Translations under genes and position numbers: made by a program | The notes under the pieces: model-generated | The model's input: only the letters and a program-made list of their open reading frames with translations | Database searches by the model: none | Told to the model about the DNA's origin: nothing | NCBI GenBank assembly: GCA_016191325.1 | Contig: JACPOV010000008.1 | Location: 1 to 64,000, forward strand | Direction: 5' to 3' | DNA length: 64,000 nucleotides | Source of the DNA: Candidatus Dependentiae bacterium | GTDB taxonomy: Bacteria; Babelota; Babeliae; Babelales; JACPOV01 | In this document: in pieces, positions 35,719 through 44,288 of the stretch | How positions within the stretch are numbered: position 1 is the first letter of the stretch | Layout of the letters: each line of letters opens with the position of its first letter

Positions 35719-35814
35719 TTATTGATTTACGTTGATCCCTAACGATTCGAAAACTGTTTGTATATGCTCGAGTGTGAATGTATACTCAATTTCGCCGGTT
35801 ATGAATGTATCCAT
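35719..35814 (-). CDS. Short ORF (31 residues), possible gene remnant
   Basis: The frame MDTFITGEIEYTFTLEHIQ continues to FESLGINVNQ and a TAA stop. The ATG overlaps the stop of the 70-codon frame upstream (TAATG). Amino acid use looks protein-like, but no family is recognised; it may be the C-terminal relic of a longer gene. Confidence 0.35.
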   Translation of the reverse strand: MDTFITGEIEYTFTLEHIQTVFESLGINVNQ

Positions 35815-36026
35815 TAAGGTACACCAAATTTCGTTTCACGAAATTTGTCCGTCGTAACTTGCCGAGGCCGAAGCCCCGGATAAGTGAAGACTGGACTTCG
35901 CCATACAGGCTTCGTCTGGCTCGCGCCACGAAAAAAATTTAATACCAAAATAAACTCTGTGAGCAGGAAGAAGACTGACCGTCTTCGTTCTTGACAAGTT
36001 TGCTGCGCTTTTCGCAGTTTGGACAT
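35815..36026. other. GC-rich, hairpin-rich patch
   Basis: This stretch is visibly richer in G and C than its surroundings and holds several inverted repeats: AAATTTCGT/ACGAAATTT (35826-35846, 3-nt loop), GAAGAC/GTCTTC, and CTGCG/CGCAG. A 70-codon minus-strand frame spans it, but its composition differs from neighbouring genes. It looks more like a dispersed repeat or element end than a gene. Confidence 0.5.
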
Positions 36027-36421
36027 CAGTAAATTCTTTTACGATGAAGAGATTGCTTTTGGAAGCCTACTCTTGCTTTGAGCTGTGCAGGTATTGAATA
36101 ACGTTCGCTATTAAATAAAAGAGGCCCCGGTCAGGGCCCTGATATTCTAGTGCTTGAAAACGTTTTTACCCGACATTAGCTCAAAAACGCGCGCTTGGTG
36201 TTCACACGTAGGTGGAGGATTAACGGTGTCTTTTTCAAGGTAAATTTATTTTTGATGAGACATTCAGTTAATTCTGTTTGAGCTTTAAGGAGCCTTTCAG
36301 CCTGCTTTTTCTCTAACTCTGACAAATCCTCTTCTGGAGTTGAAGCAAGGTAAGGCCTTACTTTCCTAGCAACCCAAATGCGAGATTTGATATTTAATCT
36401 TGGTATATAGCATGTTAGAGC
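36027..36421. other. Spacer with a hairpin and a minus-strand gene relic
   Basis: Near 36122-36141 GGCCCC/GGGGCC-like arms (GGCCCCGGTCAGGGCC) form a small hairpin without a T-run. On the minus strand, about 36185-36410 is open without a start codon and encodes NIKSRIWVARKVRPYLAS, then STPEEDLSELEKKQAERLL, a charged helical segment. I do not recognise it; it may be the end of a deleted gene of the integrated element. Confidence 0.4.
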
Positions 36422-36643
36422 TCATTTTGTTTTAGGTATCTTTTTCAGAGCAGATCCTTTATGCATCGCTAAATGGTCTGTTTTTGTGCTTTTTATCAAA
36501 TATTGCGGTTCCTCTTTTGAGGCATGAACCGTATATCCTTTAAAGCTAATTTCAGATGTAATCTTTTTTTTGATTTTACCGCGTACTCGCCCTGCTTCTG
36601 AGTTCCATTCTACAAGATCTCCAACTTTAAAATCTTTAGACAT
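36422..36643 (-). CDS. HVA1/DUF2945-family protein
   Basis: A 73-residue protein behind AGAGGATAATC. It has the family's layout: FKVGDLVEWNSEAGRVRGKI, then a KGYTVHASKEEPQYLIKS core and a C-terminal KTDHLAMHKGSALKK. The family has a small beta-barrel (Tudor-like) fold of unknown role and is common on accessory elements. It lies directly downstream of the DUF488 gene (30-bp gap), so both may form one transcript. Confidence 0.82.
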   Translation of the reverse strand: MSKDFKVGDLVEWNSEAGRVRGKIKKKITSEISFKGYTVHASKEEPQYLIKSTKTDHLAMHKGSALKKIPKTK

Positions 36644-36673
36644 GATTATCCTCTGCGTATTTACAAAATATTT

Positions 36674-37219
36674 TTATGATACTGTTGTACCATCTATAGC
36701 TGGATAGGTTATAGTTGTCCCCTGTACCATTGCCCAAGGGGTTAATGTGTGAGGTTTAATTGATGTTATGCTATAAATATCTTCAACTTCGATTCCTCGC
36801 ACTAACAAGGCATCTCCAACTAAAGATCTGTGACATCGCCAAGGAACAGCTTCACCACACATAATAGCTACCGTTTTTTCATGCGCAACGTCAATAAGTT
36901 CTCTTATGCCATCTTTAAATTCTGCTGTTTGCATATAATCTGCGAATCCGCGGAATGAAACATTACGCCAGGCCATATTGATCGAATCGGAGTGCGTATG
37001 CCGTAAGCCGCCTAGGTTTTTTTGATGTCGGTAACCAATACGATGGTTTCTTAAAACATGGGCTAATTCTGGGCCATTAAACTGTGGATTGTGGCGTGAT
37101 TTTGGTATTGTGCGAATATCAACAAGTTCGGTAACATGATAATGTTTAAGTAGTGCTAAAAAATCTTCTATTGACCGAGTTGAATGTCCTACTGTAAAAA
37201 TACGCAACACTTTGTTCAT
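36674..37219 (-). CDS. DUF488-family protein
   Basis: I start it at ATG 37219 because the family begins just before IFTVGHSTRSIEDFL; the frame continues 14 codons upstream. Other conserved blocks are VDIRTIPKSRHNPQFN, YRHQKNLGGLR, and AIMCGEAVPWRCHRSLVGDAL with the family's Cys-x10-Cys-His pattern. About 181 residues. The biochemical role is not established; the Cys/His block suggests a metal or nucleotide site. It groups with the HVA1-type gene in the accessory region. Confidence 0.85.
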   Translation of the reverse strand: MNKVLRIFTVGHSTRSIEDFLALLKHYHVTELVDIRTIPKSRHNPQFNGPELAHVLRNHRIGYRHQKNLGGLRHTHSDSINMAWRNVSFRGFADYMQTAEFKDGIRELIDVAHEKTVAIMCGEAVPWRCHRSLVGDALLVRGIEVEDIYSITSIKPHTLTPWAMVQGTTITYPAIDGTTVS

Positions 37220-37350
37220 GTGGCATGTGCTTTTTCTTATAATACATTTGAAACATTGCAAGGGATGGCTACATCTTTTAATATGTAGCTAACAGTTGTT
37301 TAATAACAAGTACTATTTTCGATTGAAAAGGTAATGAAATAATCCGATAA

Positions 37351-37449
37351 GGCACGCCCAATCTTCAACCCATCTTTGATGAGCATAAAATAAGAATACA
37401 AGAGGGATTAGACTTATTTGCCAAACGTTTTGACTCTTTTTGGGGTTAA
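37351..37449 (+). pseudogene. Short open relic, unknown
   Basis: A 32-codon frame bounded by stops reads NLQPIFDEHKIRIQEGLDLF followed by AKRFDSFWG. It has no start codon and looks like the C-terminal end of a lost gene. Identity is unknown. A GCTACAT/ATGTAGC hairpin lies about 60 bp upstream. Confidence 0.3.
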
Positions 37450-37474
37450 TAATTTTTTTAAATCAACTTTCAAT

Positions 37475-37963
37475 TTATTTTTCCAAAGTTTTTAATTTTG
37501 ATTTCATTACATCAATTTCTGATAATTGCATTGCACTGATATTTTTACAGATTTTTTGTATATCGGGGTCTTTAAGATGAGAATGTTGGCACATTAGAAC
37601 AGCGATTGCATGATGAGGAATCATGGATCTTAAAAATTGTTCATCATTTATGCCAACCTGTTTTCTAGCGAAGATTATTAGTAAAATAAATATAATACCA
37701 CTGGGAAATAAGATTAAATTATTCAGTTTTTTATTTGGGTAAGATGATCCCATTAATAATAGTTCGATTATTATAATGGATAGTGTTAATACGCTTGCCA
37801 TATAAAATTGATTTAGATTCATAAAAGTATTTGAATAACTATCAACCGTTAGATACAAAAGTATGTACATTGATATGAACGATAATAGTGACCTAAGAAC
37901 CAATTTAAAATATCTCATCAAATTAGCTTTCTTTTTTTGTTGATAGGGAAGTGCCCGAAACAT
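37475..37963 (-). CDS. DUF305-domain membrane protein
   Basis: A 162-residue protein starting at ATG 37963 behind GAGGA (a TTG 21 bp upstream is the alternative). Three membrane segments are visible (VLRSLLSFISMYILLYLTV; MASVLTLSIIIIELLLMG; LILFPSGIIFILLIIFA). The C-terminal DUF305 part carries FLRSMIPHHAIAVLMCQHS, with its conserved His pair and Met, and a terminal MKSKL helix. DUF305 proteins are often linked with copper or other metal handling, but that is only suggestive here. Confidence 0.8.
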   Translation of the reverse strand: MFRALPYQQKKKANLMRYFKLVLRSLLSFISMYILLYLTVDSYSNTFMNLNQFYMASVLTLSIIIIELLLMGSSYPNKKLNNLILFPSGIIFILLIIFARKQVGINDEQFLRSMIPHHAIAVLMCQHSHLKDPDIQKICKNISAMQLSEIDVMKSKLKTLEK

Positions 37964-38011
37964 GTTCCTCAGGATTATCAGCAAAGCTCATTAGTGCTCC
38001 TATCTATTCGT

Positions 38012-38209
38012 CTACTTTTTTTTCTTTCTTAATTTAGATAATGTTTGCGCTAAACGTGCACGTTTTCCTACAATCCCTTTTTTCTTAGCAGCCGCTTTGA
38101 GCTTTTTAGATGGGATTTTTTTTCCTTTTTTTTCGTTAAGTTCTTTACGTAATGAACCTGGTTTTTTTATTGCATCTGCAATCCATAATTTTTTCTTTTT
38201 TGCGACCAT
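38012..38209 (-). CDS. Lysine-rich basic protein, probably nucleic-acid binding
   Basis: A 65-residue protein; I start it at ATG 38209 because the upstream extension is hydrophobic and unlike the rest. The sequence VAKKKKLWIADAIKKPGSLR and the ending KRARLAQTLSKLRKKKK match a small basic family found in phages and bacteria, with an IKKPGxLR signature. Over a third of residues are Lys or Arg. DNA or RNA binding is inferred from charge alone. Confidence 0.7.
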   Translation of the reverse strand: MVAKKKKLWIADAIKKPGSLRKELNEKKGKKIPSKKLKAAAKKKGIVGKRARLAQTLSKLRKKKK

Positions 38210-38329
38210 CGTTTTCCTTTTTATTAATAGCAATCTGCCTATTAATAAAAAAATATAAAATAGGGCAATTAAAAGTAAATGTCTTGAATATTTTTGCCGC
38301 AAATTCCAGAAATATTTTTAATTTTATTC

Positions 38330-39046
38330 TTAAGAAGATTCCGCCCAATTAATTTCAGGCAAATGATGTTTTTTTAGAAAGGAATTCGCTTTTGAAAAAT
38401 GTTTGCAGCCCAAAAATCCGGTCACGGATAAAGGTGAGGGATGTGCAGATTTTAGAATTAAATGTCGAGATGAATCTTCGTGTATATGCAAATGTTGCAT
38501 TTTCTTTTGTGCGTACGAGCCCCAAAGCATAAAAACAGTCGGGTGTTTCCGCTTGAGAAGTTGCTCCATAATCGCATCGGTGAAAATCTCCCAACCTTTA
38601 TTTGCATGAGCTGCGGGTGTTCCTGCTTCAACCGTTAAAATAGCATTAAGGAGCAAAACTCCTTGTTTTGCCCAGCCGGTTAATGTGCCATTTTGTGGCA
38701 CAGCGATGCCAAGATCACTGGCGAGCTCTTTAAATATGTTTCGCAGCGATGGAGGGATTGCAATTCCTGGTGGCACGCTGAAACTTAATCCGTGCGCTTG
38801 GCCCGGGCCGTGATAGGGATCCTGCCCAATAATCACCACACTTACTTTATCAAAAGGTGTTGCTTTCAATGCTGCAAAGATATTTTGTTTTGCAGGATAA
38901 ATAGTCGCGCCCGCTTTTTCCCGTTCTTGCAAATAACCTATTAATGCATCGATTTCTGGTTTGTGGCAAACTTCTTCCAACGGTTTTTGCCACGATGGTG
39001 GCAGGGCGGAAAAAAAATGTTTTTGTCTTGCGCTCATTTCTTTCAT
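38330..39046 (-). CDS. ung: Uracil-DNA glycosylase (family 1)
   Basis: It removes uracil from DNA in base-excision repair. The water-activating motif GQDPYHGPGQAHGLSFSV (Asp76) and the Leu-intercalation motif HPSPLS near residue 198 are both intact, as is the GVLLLNAILTVEAGTPAAH block. The length of 238 residues fits the family. It is flanked by the basic protein and, divergently, by the ABC exporter. Confidence 0.97.
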   Translation of the reverse strand: MKEMSARQKHFFSALPPSWQKPLEEVCHKPEIDALIGYLQEREKAGATIYPAKQNIFAALKATPFDKVSVVIIGQDPYHGPGQAHGLSFSVPPGIAIPPSLRNIFKELASDLGIAVPQNGTLTGWAKQGVLLLNAILTVEAGTPAAHANKGWEIFTDAIMEQLLKRKHPTVFMLWGSYAQKKMQHLHIHEDSSRHLILKSAHPSPLSVTGFLGCKHFSKANSFLKKHHLPEINWAESS

Positions 39047-39164
39047 AACAGGATGATTTTGTAGGTATTTGTGCGCCTTGTCAAATTTGAGTTTGAAGTT
39101 ATAAAAATACTGGCAAAAGGAGGAAAGTGTTTCGTTTGAAAAGCGTGATCAGCCCTGTTCTTTC

Positions 39165-39192
39165 TTGACTTTTTTACATCATTTTCTATTAT
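39165..39192 (+). promoter_or_regulatory. Sigma-70-type promoter for the ABC exporter
   Basis: TTGACT (39165-39170) and TATTAT (39187-39192) are separated by 16 bp, 38 bp before the ATP-binding gene. Confidence 0.6.
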
Positions 39193-39230
39193 TAATTATA
39201 ATACAAAAAAATATTTAAAAGAGTTTTTAT

Positions 39231-39995
39231 ATGCATTCAATGATAGAAATAAAAAATTTAAGAAAAGTTTACCTTTCCGGTACTGCGCAAGTAAAAGCGG
39301 TCGATGGGATAGATCTTTCTGTTCATAAGGGCGAAATTTTCGGGTTTCTGGGGCCAAATGGTGCGGGCAAAACCACCACCATGCGAATACTCACCACCTT
39401 ATTAAAACCGACATCTGGTACCGTTCACGTTGCCGGCTTTGATCTTGGTGCTGAGCCCGATATGGTGCGCAAGAGTATTGGTTATGTGAGTCAAACAGGC
39501 GGTTTGGAACGCAGTGCAACGGCCAGAGAAAACTTGGTTTTACAAGCACGTCTTTACGGCATGAGCAAAACTGAGGCGCAAGCGCGTGCAGCGGAACTTA
39601 TTAATTCTTTGGGAATTGCAGCTTTTGCAGATCGGCTTGTAGAAACCTATTCTGGCGGCCAACGCCGCAGAGCCGATATTGCGCTCGGCATGGTTCATAA
39701 ACCTAAACTTCTTTTTCTGGATGAACCAACCATAGCACTTGATCCTCAGAGCCGTGCGCAAATCTGGGAAGAAATTAAAAAACTCAAAACACATGGCACT
39801 ACGATATTTTTCACCACGCATTATCTTGATGAAGCGGATATTTACTGCGATCGTATCGCCATTGTGGATAATGGTAAGATCGTCGCTCTTGGCACGCCTG
39901 AATCACTCAAACATGAGATTGCTCCAGGTAAGAAAGCTACGTTGGACGAAGTTTTTCTAGAAAAAACAGGCCACAGTTTTAAACAAGATAATTAA
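39231..39995 (+). CDS. ABC transporter ATP-binding protein (DrrA/ABC-2 type)
   Basis: A 254-residue ATPase. Walker A is GPNGAGKTTTMR, the Q-loop lies in VSQTGG, the signature is YSGGQRRRADIALGM, and Walker B is LLFLDEPTIALDP. The C-terminal tail is the short extension typical of drug or lipid exporters. The permease gene follows 12 bp later; together they form an ABC-2 exporter. Substrate unknown (drug, lipid or polysaccharide). Confidence 0.93.
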   Translation: MHSMIEIKNLRKVYLSGTAQVKAVDGIDLSVHKGEIFGFLGPNGAGKTTTMRILTTLLKPTSGTVHVAGFDLGAEPDMVRKSIGYVSQTGGLERSATARENLVLQARLYGMSKTEAQARAAELINSLGIAAFADRLVETYSGGQRRRADIALGMVHKPKLLFLDEPTIALDPQSRAQIWEEIKKLKTHGTTIFFTTHYLDEADIYCDRIAIVDNGKIVALGTPESLKHEIAPGKKATLDEVFLEKTGHSFKQDN

Positions 39996-40007
39996 GAGAA
40001 TAGAACT

Positions 40008-40772
40008 ATGATGAAATTATTTAACGATACCTCACTCATTTTTTTTCGCAGTATGCAAACCACTTTGCGTAATCCGGTGTGGATCATTTTTGGTCTTTTC
40101 CAGCCGCTATGCTTTCTGCTTTTATTTGCTCCGTTGCTTGAGAAACTTACAAGTAATCCGGCATTTGGCAGCTCAAATTCACTAACTGTTTTTACTCCCG
40201 GCCTTTTGATCATGATCGCGCTTTATGGTACCTCGTTTGTTGGCTTTGCGCTTATTGATGATATTAGATCTGGGGTTATTGAGCGCTTCCGCGTAACGCC
40301 CATTAATAGAAAAGCACTCATTTTGGGGCGCGTTTTGCGAGATTTGTGCGTTCTTGCAGTGCAAGCGACATTTCTTCTAGTATTAGCATGGCTTCTTGGC
40401 TTATCGGCGTCACTTTTTGGTGTATTGATTTCGTACGGGTTAGTTTTGCTTGTCGGATTTACTATGTCCACTGCATCATATTGCGCAGCACTTATGCTGC
40501 AAAGTGAAGATGCGCTTGCGCCAGCGATTAATTTCTTTTTGTTACCGATTCAACTGCTTGCGGGTATTACACTTCCGCTTACGTTAGCGCCTCTTTGGCT
40601 TCAGCGAGTCGCGTTCTTTAACCCGTTCGCTCATGCAGTTTCAGCTGCGCGATCACTGTTTATGGGTGATTATTTAAATGAAACAGTCGCATTAGGGTTT
40701 GTAAGTATGATTCTTATTGCCGCATTGGCTTTTTACGGTGCATCACGCTTGTTGAAAAAGACCGCTTCATAA
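40008..40772 (+). CDS. ABC-2 type transporter permease
   Basis: A 254-residue integral membrane protein with about six hydrophobic helices. It starts with the amphipathic LFNDTSLIFFRSMQTTLRNP typical of DrrB-like permeases and contains ERFRVTPINRKALILGRVL and PLTLAPLWLQRVAFFNPFAH, the ABC-2 signature region. It pairs with the upstream ATPase (12-bp spacing). The exported substrate is unknown. Confidence 0.93.
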   Translation: MMKLFNDTSLIFFRSMQTTLRNPVWIIFGLFQPLCFLLLFAPLLEKLTSNPAFGSSNSLTVFTPGLLIMIALYGTSFVGFALIDDIRSGVIERFRVTPINRKALILGRVLRDLCVLAVQATFLLVLAWLLGLSASLFGVLISYGLVLLVGFTMSTASYCAALMLQSEDALAPAINFFLLPIQLLAGITLPLTLAPLWLQRVAFFNPFAHAVSAARSLFMGDYLNETVALGFVSMILIAALAFYGASRLLKKTAS

Positions 40773-41282
40773 TTAACAAAATAATTCTCTGATCTTTATT
40801 GTATTGGGATTTGGCCGTACTTCGAAAAAAAATTGAAGTTGCCAGCTTTGTGTTGCTTTCGCTTGCTTGCTTTCGACATGATCCCATGGCGGATAAACGC
40901 GCATCGCTCGCTTTCCGCCAATTCCTTTTTTTGCAATAAATCCTTTTTGATGCAATACCGTTTTTGGGAAAGCAAATTGCCCAAGAAGTTCTCCAAAACG
41001 GACACTTACAACAAAAATATCTACCGGATCTGCTAGGTCAAAGGGGATAATTGGGCCATTTCCAATTCTTTTCCAGAAGGTAACGAATTGACCAATTTTT
41101 GTTGGGGTGATTTTTGCACTTCGAAACTGAATTATTTTATCGTTGATTTTAAAACGACTTGCATCGTATTCTTGGCTTTCTTGCTCTCGCTCAAAATTTT
41201 TTAAAAAGAGGCCGCAGGGCAGATAAGCTACTTCTTGTGCACCAAGAAGATCAGAAGGCATTAAGTTTACTTGATTATCCAT
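40773..41282 (-). CDS. MepB-family protein
   Basis: A 169-residue protein of the MepB family, named after the Staphylococcus mepRAB operon, function unproven. Diagnostic stretches are ASRFKINDKIIQFRSAKITP followed by TKIGQFVTFWKR, and IPFDLADPVDIFVVSVR. The C-terminal GGKRAMRVYPPWDHVESKQA is also family-typical. It converges on the exporter with no gap. The connection to drug export in Staphylococcus is intriguing but not established here. Confidence 0.85.
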   Translation of the reverse strand: MDNQVNLMPSDLLGAQEVAYLPCGLFLKNFEREQESQEYDASRFKINDKIIQFRSAKITPTKIGQFVTFWKRIGNGPIIPFDLADPVDIFVVSVRFGELLGQFAFPKTVLHQKGFIAKKGIGGKRAMRVYPPWDHVESKQAKATQSWQLQFFFEVRPNPNTIKIRELFC

Positions 41283-41295
41283 AGTTTACTTTTCT

Positions 41296-42192
41296 TTAAA
41301 AACTAAGATTCCACGAAGCCCAGAATGTTACGATGTATTTGCAGCCAAAAAACTTGGGACTGTGATCAAATCCATACGCTCCATAAAATAAAAAACGATT
41401 CGAAAGATTTCGGATCGAAAATTTATATTTATAGACGCCATAAAAATTGCTTCTAATGTAATCTGTCTTTTTTTCAATGTCATCAAACGGTGAAGATGAA
41501 TGAGCGCCGAATCGTGTGCGGAATGTGTAGCCAAGTTCAACTCCCTTTTTTTGCCAATCTTTAGAGAAGGCAAGTAAAAGATCGGTGATATTTCCCAACG
41601 TGAAAGTATGTTTTTGATCAAAATTATCGAACGCTTTTCTCGGTACAAAATATATATAGCGAGCACCGTACATCACGCTGCGCATGCATCTAAAAGCGTG
41701 CGCGCCATCTAATTGAATGCCAGTTCCTATTTGGCTATACCCAAAATCTGCATGTTGCAAACGATAGATTTTGTGCGTGGGAACGCCAAATAAGCCGGAT
41801 AACGTTATCACATCATTCTGTTTTAAAATAAAATTACGCCCGAGCGTAAAAAGTATGTCATCCGTTTCAGTGCCAGAAAAAGTGACCACTCCATTATCTT
41901 TTTCCTTTATATAAGATGCAGCAAAATCGGTGCGAAAATAATATGGCTTAAAGTCGTAGATGAACGATCCCAGGCCACCAAAATAATTTTGGTAGACGCC
42001 ACTGTGTTTTTTGCGAAATTGATCAAAGAGAAGAGCGACGAAGAGGTGATTTTTCTGACTTTTCTGCTGCATAATTGGCTGTTTTGTGATTTGCGCAATG
42101 CGGAAATTGTACACCATAGAAATACCGCTGAGATCAGGGCAAGAAAAAATTGATAACAATAAGAGAGATTTACGAGCTATTGAGCTTTTCAC
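41296..42192 (-). CDS. Predicted outer-membrane protein
   Basis: I start at GTG 42192, where AGGA lies upstream and a signal-like segment begins (KSSIARKSLLLLSIFSC). The protein (about 298 residues) alternates polar and aromatic residues in beta strands (YYFRTDFAASYIKEKD; GARYIYFVPRKAF; VELGYTFRTRFG; FYGVYKYKFSIRN) and ends VTFWASWNLSF, a terminal Phe expected for BAM-assembled barrels. No named family. It lies 13 bp after the MepB gene on the same strand (upstream in transcription). Confidence 0.6.
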   Translation of the reverse strand: MKSSIARKSLLLLSIFSCPDLSGISMVYNFRIAQITKQPIMQQKSQKNHLFVALLFDQFRKKHSGVYQNYFGGLGSFIYDFKPYYFRTDFAASYIKEKDNGVVTFSGTETDDILFTLGRNFILKQNDVITLSGLFGVPTHKIYRLQHADFGYSQIGTGIQLDGAHAFRCMRSVMYGARYIYFVPRKAFDNFDQKHTFTLGNITDLLLAFSKDWQKKGVELGYTFRTRFGAHSSSPFDDIEKKTDYIRSNFYGVYKYKFSIRNLSNRFLFYGAYGFDHSPKFFGCKYIVTFWASWNLSF

Positions 42193-42272
42193 GAATTCTA
42201 TCCTAAGGTACAAACACCACGCATTTAGAGTTTCATAATGTTACTTTACTATAATCGCGAAGCGAGGAAAAA

Positions 42273-42629
42273 ATGAAGAATCGTGAACTAAGTATGGAAA
42301 TGCTAGCAGAAGAAAGAACGCTACTCGCAGCGGAGCGTACCTTTAGCGCATGGTTGAGAACAGCTCTTGCCGCTATGGCGGGCGGTATTGCAATTCTGCG
42401 ATTAATTACATTCAAAACAGATTTTCATAAAATCATCGCGCACATCACGGGCGAAACACTTATTCTTTGGGGATTTATAATTATTATTTTATCCGCGCTA
42501 GACTACAAAAAAACACGCCGAAAGCTAGATATTGCCAAAAGTTATAAAAGCTCATCATTAGGTTTTATAATTATTGTTGTACCGCTTATTATTATGTCAG
42601 CATTGCTTATATGGGTTACATTACCGTAA
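42273..42629 (+). CDS. DUF202 inner-membrane protein
   Basis: A 118-residue protein with the DUF202 signature LAEERTLLAAERTFSAWLRT, followed by three membrane helices (ALAAMAGGIAILRL; TLILWGFIIIILSAL; LGFIIIVVPLIIMSALLIWV). The family resembles YidH and often pairs with VTC or transport proteins; its role is undefined. Start behind GAGG. A barrel-protein relic follows. Confidence 0.88.
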   Translation: MKNRELSMEMLAEERTLLAAERTFSAWLRTALAAMAGGIAILRLITFKTDFHKIIAHITGETLILWGFIIIILSALDYKKTRRKLDIAKSYKSSSLGFIIIVVPLIIMSALLIWVTLP

Positions 42630-42718
42630 AGATATGCGAGCATGAAATTTAAGTATGACATTGGCAACTTAGCAGATATCTTTTTTGGGCGCTTCATACT
42701 ATTAGAAAGCCTCACAGC

Positions 42719-42883
42719 ATGGAAGTTGGTTACGATGCATTATTCTTTTTTAATGCAAAAGTCTCCCCGCATTTTGCATCGCATTATCATATGGCTTTTG
42801 AACCCACACTAAAAATTATAGGCAATAAGCGGCTCATTTCCACGTGGGGCTTAATGGGGATTAATTTAAAAAAAATTAAATGA
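42719..42883 (+). pseudogene. C-terminal relic of a barrel-type membrane protein
   Basis: Between DUF202 and the VIT gene, EVGYDALFF is encoded in one frame, then after a T-run (42744-42750) FNAKVSPHFASHYHMAFEP and KRLISTWGLMGINL follow in another to TGA. The pattern looks like the end of an outer-membrane barrel, and the frame switch at a homopolymer suggests decay or a read error. Upstream sequence is not recognisable. Confidence 0.45.
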
Positions 42884-42899
42884 AAAAATTAGGAAAAAT

Positions 42900-43595
42900 A
42901 TGCCACAAACTCCGCATATCGAAAAACACTTCACGGCGAGCGATACGGTGCGCGATATCGTCATAGGAATGTCTGACGGATTAACGGTTCCATTTGCCTT
43001 GGCAGCGGGCCTTTCTGGCGCCGTTGATTCTACAACCATTGTCATAACTGCGGGGCTTGCAGAAATGGCGGCAGGCTCGATAGCTATGGGATTAGGAGGT
43101 TATTTAGCCGCAAAAAGTGATGCAGAACATTATGCTACCGAAGAACTTCGTGAGTATAGTGAAATTGAAAAGATGGCAGCGGTGGAGAAGCTCGAAGTAA
43201 AGAAAATACTTATGAATTACGGTTTGGCATCAGACCAAGCATTGACTATTGTAGAAGCGCTGAACAAGCGGCCAAAAGACTATGTTGATTTTATGATGCG
43301 GTTCGAGTTGGGTCTTGAAAAACCCAATCCAAAGCGTGCGCTCAAGAGTGCAATTACGATAGCTTTGTCATATATCGCAGGAGGTATGGTTCCTCTCTTG
43401 CCTTATATGCTAATGAGCAGTGCAAAAAAAGCGTTGCCAATCTCTGCTATTTTTACACTTATAGCGTTATTTATTTTTGGTTATATTAAAGGGCACTTTA
43501 CGAGCGTTAGGCCAGTTCGGGGAGCGATTCAAACAACCATCATTGGTGCGTTGGCGGCTGCAGCAGCGTTCGTTATCGCTCGCTTAGTTGGATAA
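42900..43595 (+). CDS. VIT1/CCC1-family iron/manganese transporter
   Basis: A 231-residue membrane protein. The family hallmark is in helix 1-2: VRDIVIGMSDGLTVPFALAAG and LAEMAAGSIAMGLGGYLAAKSD. A cytoplasmic metal-binding region with Glu clusters (AEHYATEELREYSEIEKM) is present, as in plant VIT1, and the C-terminal helices include ALSYIAGGMVPLLPYML. It probably moves Fe2+ or Mn2+ out of the cytoplasm. A bidirectional terminator follows. Confidence 0.93.
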   Translation: MPQTPHIEKHFTASDTVRDIVIGMSDGLTVPFALAAGLSGAVDSTTIVITAGLAEMAAGSIAMGLGGYLAAKSDAEHYATEELREYSEIEKMAAVEKLEVKKILMNYGLASDQALTIVEALNKRPKDYVDFMMRFELGLEKPNPKRALKSAITIALSYIAGGMVPLLPYMLMSSAKKALPISAIFTLIALFIFGYIKGHFTSVRPVRGAIQTTIIGALAAAAAFVIARLVG

Positions 43596-43601
43596 TCTTG
43601 T

Positions 43602-43635
43602 TATTTAAAGGGCATCTTAAGACGCCCTTTAAATA
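43602..43635. terminator. Bidirectional terminator
   Basis: The perfect 12-bp arms TATTTAAAGGGC and GCCCTTTAAATA with a 10-nt loop lie between convergent VIT and DUF1761 genes. Confidence 0.85.
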
Positions 43636-43645
43636 AATAATGTTT

Positions 43646-44071
43646 TTAGTGCCAAACAGAAAGAATGATAGCGCTGACTATAATGCCAACTGCAGGATAA
43701 CCAGCATCAATTAGAAAAAGTTTAAGAGATTTACTTTCCCAAATAAATACTGATCCGATTGCCGTTGCAGCAAAACCAATAGCGACGATTTTTCCTAAAA
43801 TGAATCCCGAATAGAGAGTTGATGATCCCGTAACTTCTACGAGCCATGCCATCGCAAGAGAAGCAATAACGTTTGCAGCGAACGTCAAAATCATTTTCGA
43901 CATTATTTCGCTTGATGAAGGTTTCTTGATTTTAATACCATGCTTGCCTAGTTCTTCAACCCAGATTGATCCAAAGAGGCCAGAAAACCAAACTGAACCA
44001 ATAAAGAAAAATGCGAGCGATGATACAAGAACCGCTACATAATTAAGATGTGAAAAAAAGCTTATATCCAT
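43646..44071 (-). CDS. DUF1761-family membrane protein
   Basis: A 141-residue protein with four membrane helices. It opens NYVAVLVSSLAFFFIGSVWF, then a charged loop (VEELGKHGIKIKKPSSSEI) and the conserved AANVIASLAMAWLV. The C-terminal SLKLFLIDAGYPAVGIIVSA completes the family layout. Role unknown. AAAGGAATCCCG precedes the ATG. Confidence 0.85.
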   Translation of the reverse strand: MDISFFSHLNYVAVLVSSLAFFFIGSVWFSGLFGSIWVEELGKHGIKIKKPSSSEIMSKMILTFAANVIASLAMAWLVEVTGSSTLYSGFILGKIVAIGFAATAIGSVFIWESKSLKLFLIDAGYPAVGIIVSAIILSVWH

Positions 44072-44288
44072 CGGGATTCCTTTAATAAAAGATTAATATG
44101 AAATTGGCCAAATATTTAATAGTCCATTAGTTTCAAGTTATAATTAGATAGTATAGGCTGAATAAAAAAATGCAAACGGCTTAAGTTGCTTAAAGAATTG
44201 AGTTCGGGTTTATGAGATGGACGCAAAAAAGTTATTTTGCTAGATGTGATAGATGATAAAGGAAATCTTATCAAAAAAAGGAGTACTT

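Noticed and set aside
36674-37219. Possible toxin-antitoxin or restriction system with DUF488 and HVA1
   Set aside because: The two genes sit together, but neither family is an established defence component and no nuclease, methylase or antitoxin gene is near.
33404-37500. CRISPR array or intact prophage after the tRNA
   Set aside because: No regularly spaced repeats; no capsid, terminase or integrase with intact catalytic domain. Only relics are visible.
44253-44288. Upstream extension of the Cys-rich gene (12 codons)
   Set aside because: The AAAAGGAGT ribosome site lies inside this extension, placing the start at 44289.
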